DNA from: Coriobacteriia bacterium
GTDB taxonomy: Bacteria; Actinomycetota; Coriobacteriia; WRKU01; WQUG01
Assembly (NCBI GenBank): GCA_009784345.1
Contig: WRBW01000005.1
Span: forward strand, 1 to 49,267
DNA: 49,267 nt
Reading direction: 5' to 3'
The stretch's first letter is position 1; each line of letters opens with the position of its first letter. The notes under the pieces are model-generated. The model was not told the origin of the DNA and made no database searches. It saw only the letters and a program-made list of their open reading frames with translations. The translations under genes and the position numbers were made by a program. Positions 46,075-49,267 of the stretch are shown piece after piece.

Positions 46075-46215
46075 AGATTTGTCACCCCGGCCTCCGAGCC
46101 GGGGTCTCGCCCTTGACCTTATTGTCATGCAACACGCCGATGCGGGGTCTCGCCCTTGACCTTGAACTGTGGCAGTGAAGCAGCCTTCTTAGTCCCTGCG
46201 CGCAAGCGCAGGTAC
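46075..46215. repeat. extragenic repeat block, inverted relative to the others in part, with GNRA hairpin
   Basis: ACCCCGGC-CTCCGA-GCCGGGGT 46084-46105; CCTGCGC-GCAA-GCGCAGG 46195-46212. Confidence 0.75.
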
Positions 46216-46221
46216 ATGGCC

Positions 46222-46737
46222 CTAGTGCAGAGAAGTACCTTGGCCGTGGTACCAGGTTTCGAGACCGTCAATGCTGGTGTAGTGCCCCACGATGCGATGC
46301 TTCCTACCGCTGCGGCTGCGCATGGTGACGTATGACAGGACACGGTTTTCCTCGCGGTTGTCATCGAGCTGCGCGATGTAGTCGCGACGCACGGCAACGA
46401 TGCGATCGCTGGACACACTCACATAGAAATCATCATCCTGGTACTGCGGCATCTGGGCACGGCGCCTTTTCATCTCAGCATTGAAGCTAAAGCCGAGCTC
46501 CTTTTCCTGACGCTGCAGCAGCATAAGCCCGCGCAGGGGCGCAAACATGCCGATGAAGCAAAAACTGACAAAAATGAGAAAAGCGACAAAGCCGACCGTT
46601 GATGCAACTTCAAAAAAGCCGTAATTCGTTTCTTGCAGATTTATCAAGGTAATGGCGGCAAAGAACACTAGGGCGAGCGCTCCCCCAACGATGAAGGGCA
46701 TGCGCATGCCGCGCAGAAAAAGGCGCAGTCGGGTCAT
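46222..46737 (-). CDS. YcxB-like membrane protein
   Basis: Two TM segments plus C-terminal FYVSVSSDRIVAVRRDYIAQLDDNREENRVLSYVTMRSRSG. Confidence 0.5.
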   Translation of the reverse strand: MTRLRLFLRGMRMPFIVGGALALVFFAAITLINLQETNYGFFEVASTVGFVAFLIFVSFCFIGMFAPLRGLMLLQRQEKELGFSFNAEMKRRRAQMPQYQDDDFYVSVSSDRIVAVRRDYIAQLDDNREENRVLSYVTMRSRSGRKHRIVGHYTSIDGLETWYHGQGTSLH

Positions 46738-47804
46738 TTTGCGGTCGTCTGAGGCGGGCTCGGTACTACAGGTGTACCCGGCGCGGCAGGCGGTTTAACT
46801 GCTGTCTTTGCCTTGGCACCCTCTTTGCAGAGCTTCTCATAATGTTCGCGCACGGCTGGCTCATGCTTTACTTTGTCCCAGGTGTCTTCGAAGCTCCAGC
46901 GGCGGCGCTTCTGAATAGTCCAATAGGCAATGACGAGGACGGCAACGATCAGCAGGGCGGGAAAACAAATCTGTCGCAGGATGGGCAGCAACTGTCCGTC
47001 AACAAAGGTGCTGCGCTCGAGCTCTGCAGCCTCGCCTTCAGCAAAGGGGTTCGGAAAGGGCGTGTCATGCAGTTTTGCCACCAGCAAATGTCTGCCGTTG
47101 GTGAACTCATTGGTGCAGGTTGCCAGCAAGACGATGTTGTCATCGGGTGTTATCGGACCGATGTCGCGGGTATGGAGGGCAGTCTCTATCAGCATGTTCA
47201 CGTAGGCCTGCTGGTTGTCGCGCCCCTGTACGGCAGGGTTGAAAACCTGCCAGTTGTAGCCGCTGGTTTCGACAAAGGCAAAAAACTCGAGGCCGTGGTC
47301 TTTGTCATTAAACATGAGGTTGCCGTACTTGCGGCTGTCGAAAAACTCGCGGTCTGCAAAGAGATCAATGTTGCCAAACATGGCACCTTGGTCCATGTGA
47401 TGGCCGTGGATGATGCTGTTAAAGTCAGTAAAGTTGGGGTCGTTATCTGCATCGAGAAAGATGGCGCCTGCCAGTGAGTGTTCGCCCAGGGCATTGTGGT
47501 TCAAGTAATGCGAGTTGTTCGTGCCCTGCAGCAAGGGAAAGTCAATCATGGTTCCGTAGACCGTAATCCAGCCAAAGACATCGGGGTTTAAGGCGCGCAG
47601 CTCTGCAAAGGACAGGGGGTCTTCTGCAGGATTATAGATGGTGTACTGGTCTGACATCGCATTGTTGTGCATCTGGTCAGTATCCCAGGTAGCATAGAGC
47701 GAGAACGCCAGCAAGAACATGACGATGGCAACGATTATCGTATCGAGGCCACTATCAAATATCTTTACCGCCTTTGGCGTTTGGTACGCTGCATGAGTAT
47801 TCAT
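46734..47804 (-). CDS. class B-like sortase
   Basis: VFGWITVYGTMIDFPLLQGTNNSHYLNHN, SIIHGHHMDQGAMFGNI, LLATCTNEF catalytic Cys, C-terminal TM. Confidence 0.9.
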   Translation of the reverse strand: MNTHAAYQTPKAVKIFDSGLDTIIVAIVMFLLAFSLYATWDTDQMHNNAMSDQYTIYNPAEDPLSFAELRALNPDVFGWITVYGTMIDFPLLQGTNNSHYLNHNALGEHSLAGAIFLDADNDPNFTDFNSIIHGHHMDQGAMFGNIDLFADREFFDSRKYGNLMFNDKDHGLEFFAFVETSGYNWQVFNPAVQGRDNQQAYVNMLIETALHTRDIGPITPDDNIVLLATCTNEFTNGRHLLVAKLHDTPFPNPFAEGEAAELERSTFVDGQLLPILRQICFPALLIVAVLVIAYWTIQKRRRWSFEDTWDKVKHEPAVREHYEKLCKEGAKAKTAVKPPAAPGTPVVPSPPQTTAK

Positions 47805-47842
47805 TATCTTTGATTATACCGTGAGCGCCCTTTCTGACAAAT

Positions 47843-47887
47843 TAACAGACCCCGCGAACAGCTTCGTCGCAGGGTCTGTCTGTTAAA
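47843..47887 (-). terminator. hairpin terminator downstream of metA
   Basis: TTAACAGACCCCGCGA...TCGCAGGGTCTGTCTGTTAA inverted repeat 3' of metA. Confidence 0.6.
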
Positions 47888-47908
47888 GCTTCAAGTGACT
47901 TGATGTCT

Positions 47909-48826
47909 CTAGCGCAGCTCGCTTAAGTCATAAGGGGTTTCTTGGTAGACGCAGTAATTCAACCAGTTGCTAAAGAGCAGGTTCGCGTGTGCGCGCCAGC
48001 GAACAAGGATGCCCTTTTCTGGGTCATCGTCTACAAAGTAGTTTGCAGGCACGTCAATGTCGAGGCCCTTGCCGATGTCACGATCAAACTCTGCCTTCAG
48101 GGTCTCTGCGTCATATTCGCTGTGGCCCGTTGCAAAGACCAGGCGTCCATCAGTCGAAGCTGCCAGATACAGACCGACCTCGGGCGAATCTGCCAGTACG
48201 TCAATGCTGCGGCAAGCCTTGACCGCATCAACATCAATAGTCGTATGGCGGCTGTGTGGCGCCCAAAAAACATCGTCAAAGCCGCGGGTCAATTTGTTCT
48301 TTGAATCGCTGACATAGTGCTCAAAGACGCCGAAAACCTTTGAATCTACCGGTTCTTTTTCAATGCCATAGTAGTAGTAAAGCGCCGCCTGAGCCGCCCA
48401 ACAAATACAAAAAGTTGAAAAGACATTGGTCTTTGCCCATTCAAAGATGCGCACCAGTTCATCCCAGTAATTGACCTGTCCAAAGGGCAGCTGCTCGACA
48501 GGTGCACCGGTGATAATCAAGCCATCCCAACGATCTTCCTTGACCTCATCAAAGGTGCGATAAAAGGAATCTAGGTGCTGGGGATCAACATTTTTGGACT
48601 GGTAGCTGCCGGTCTTGAGAAAGCGTACCTCGACTTGCAGGGATGTATTTCCCAGCACGCGCAAGAGCTGTGTCTCCGTCGTAATTTTGGTGGGCATCAA
48701 GTTCAGCACTAAGATACGCAGAGGTCGAATGTCTTGCGTCAATGCGCGCTCTTCGGTCATGACAAAGACGTTTTCACGCCCTAGGGTACGTATGGCAGGC
48801 AGTCCAGCTTGAATCTTTACAGGCAT
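47909..48826 (-). CDS. metA: homoserine O-succinyl/acetyltransferase
   Basis: [70 protein letters not shown]. Confidence 0.97.
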   Translation of the reverse strand: MPVKIQAGLPAIRTLGRENVFVMTEERALTQDIRPLRILVLNLMPTKITTETQLLRVLGNTSLQVEVRFLKTGSYQSKNVDPQHLDSFYRTFDEVKEDRWDGLIITGAPVEQLPFGQVNYWDELVRIFEWAKTNVFSTFCICWAAQAALYYYYGIEKEPVDSKVFGVFEHYVSDSKNKLTRGFDDVFWAPHSRHTTIDVDAVKACRSIDVLADSPEVGLYLAASTDGRLVFATGHSEYDAETLKAEFDRDIGKGLDIDVPANYFVDDDPEKGILVRWRAHANLLFSNWLNYCVYQETPYDLSELR

Positions 48827-48956
48827 GTGGTGCTCCTCGATCTACTATCCGAATCTGCGCAGATAATTGCTGCGCAAGGCATTAGTATAACGATTAATGA
48901 GTGCTTTTTGTTTGCATGTAACGAGCTGTTACATCTTTTTCGAATTGAGCGACTTT

Positions 48957-49267
48957 TTAAGGAGTGCGTGCGTAAAGCTCTTCTACCGTCAGAAATTGAT
49001 AGCCTTGTGCGCGCAGAGCCTGAATGATGCTGCGCGTTGCCATGACGGTCTGTTCGCGGTTACCCCCGCCGTCATGCATCAGCACCACAGAACCGGGCTT
49101 TGCGCGCTCGATGACGCGGTCGGCAATAGTGCTTGCCCCTGGTCTGCGCCAGTCAACAGGGTCCAGGTTCCAATTGGCCATGCGCACGTCCAGCGCACCA
49201 AAGAGCGACATCGTGGATGCGTTCCACTGACCATAGGGGGGACGTACCCAACCTGGACGTACTCCCG
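48957..49267 (-). CDS. polysaccharide deacetylase, partial (runs off window end)
   Basis: RPPYGQWNAST-MSLFGALDVRMANWNLDPVDWRRPGASTIADRVIERAKPGSVVLMHDGGG; frame open to the window edge. Confidence 0.85.
   Translation of the reverse strand, partial: GVRPGWVRPPYGQWNASTMSLFGALDVRMANWNLDPVDWRRPGASTIADRVIERAKPGSVVLMHDGGGNREQTVMATRSIIQALRAQGYQFLTVEELYARTP

Noticed and set aside
1-49267. tRNA, rRNA, riboswitch or transposase genes
   Set aside because: None recognised by eye; a tRNAscan/Infernal/ISfinder run would be needed to exclude them.

Overview
A 49-kb chromosomal window from an unidentified bacterium. Gene content and order (efp-pepP-aroQ-aroB-aroK-aroE-yqeG-mltG-yqgF-alaS) and mid-range GC suggest an actinobacterium, perhaps Coriobacteriia; this is inference, not verified. 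Three zones: (1) about 1-13.7 kb, accessory: three DUF4143-type AAA ATPases, a DEAD-box helicase, orphan antitoxin and gene relics, and a defense block (Sau3AI/MutH-like endonuclease, C5-cytosine methyltransferase with an in-frame G10 tract, DUF262 protein). (2) about 13.7-24 kb, a repeat-rich accessory array of small modules (DpnD-like + wHTH protein, BRO-like relic, two RelBE pairs, ParB-like, RhuM-Fic, secreted ComEC-like MBL protein, MBL hydrolase, BrnTA relic). (3) about 24-49 kb, mostly conserved chromosome (VanY/two-component cluster, GTPase, tyrS, efp, shikimate genes, alaS, Fe-S aldo/keto reductase, APC permease, sortase, metA, polysaccharide deacetylase). The most interesting signal is a dispersed ~15-bp motif, GGCGGAGTGCGTCCA and close variants, about 26 copies on both strands, in intergenic DNA and inside conserved genes in several reading frames. 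It looks like a DNA-uptake-sequence-type signal, with a second 'dialect' (GGGGGAGCACGTCCA) concentrated at module boundaries of the accessory array. Also notable: covarying GNRA hairpin repeats, a palindromic element translated as the AroB C-terminus, 3x21-bp iteron arrays and a 28-bp direct repeat around a DUF4143 gene. All motif searches were by eye; counts are lower bounds.
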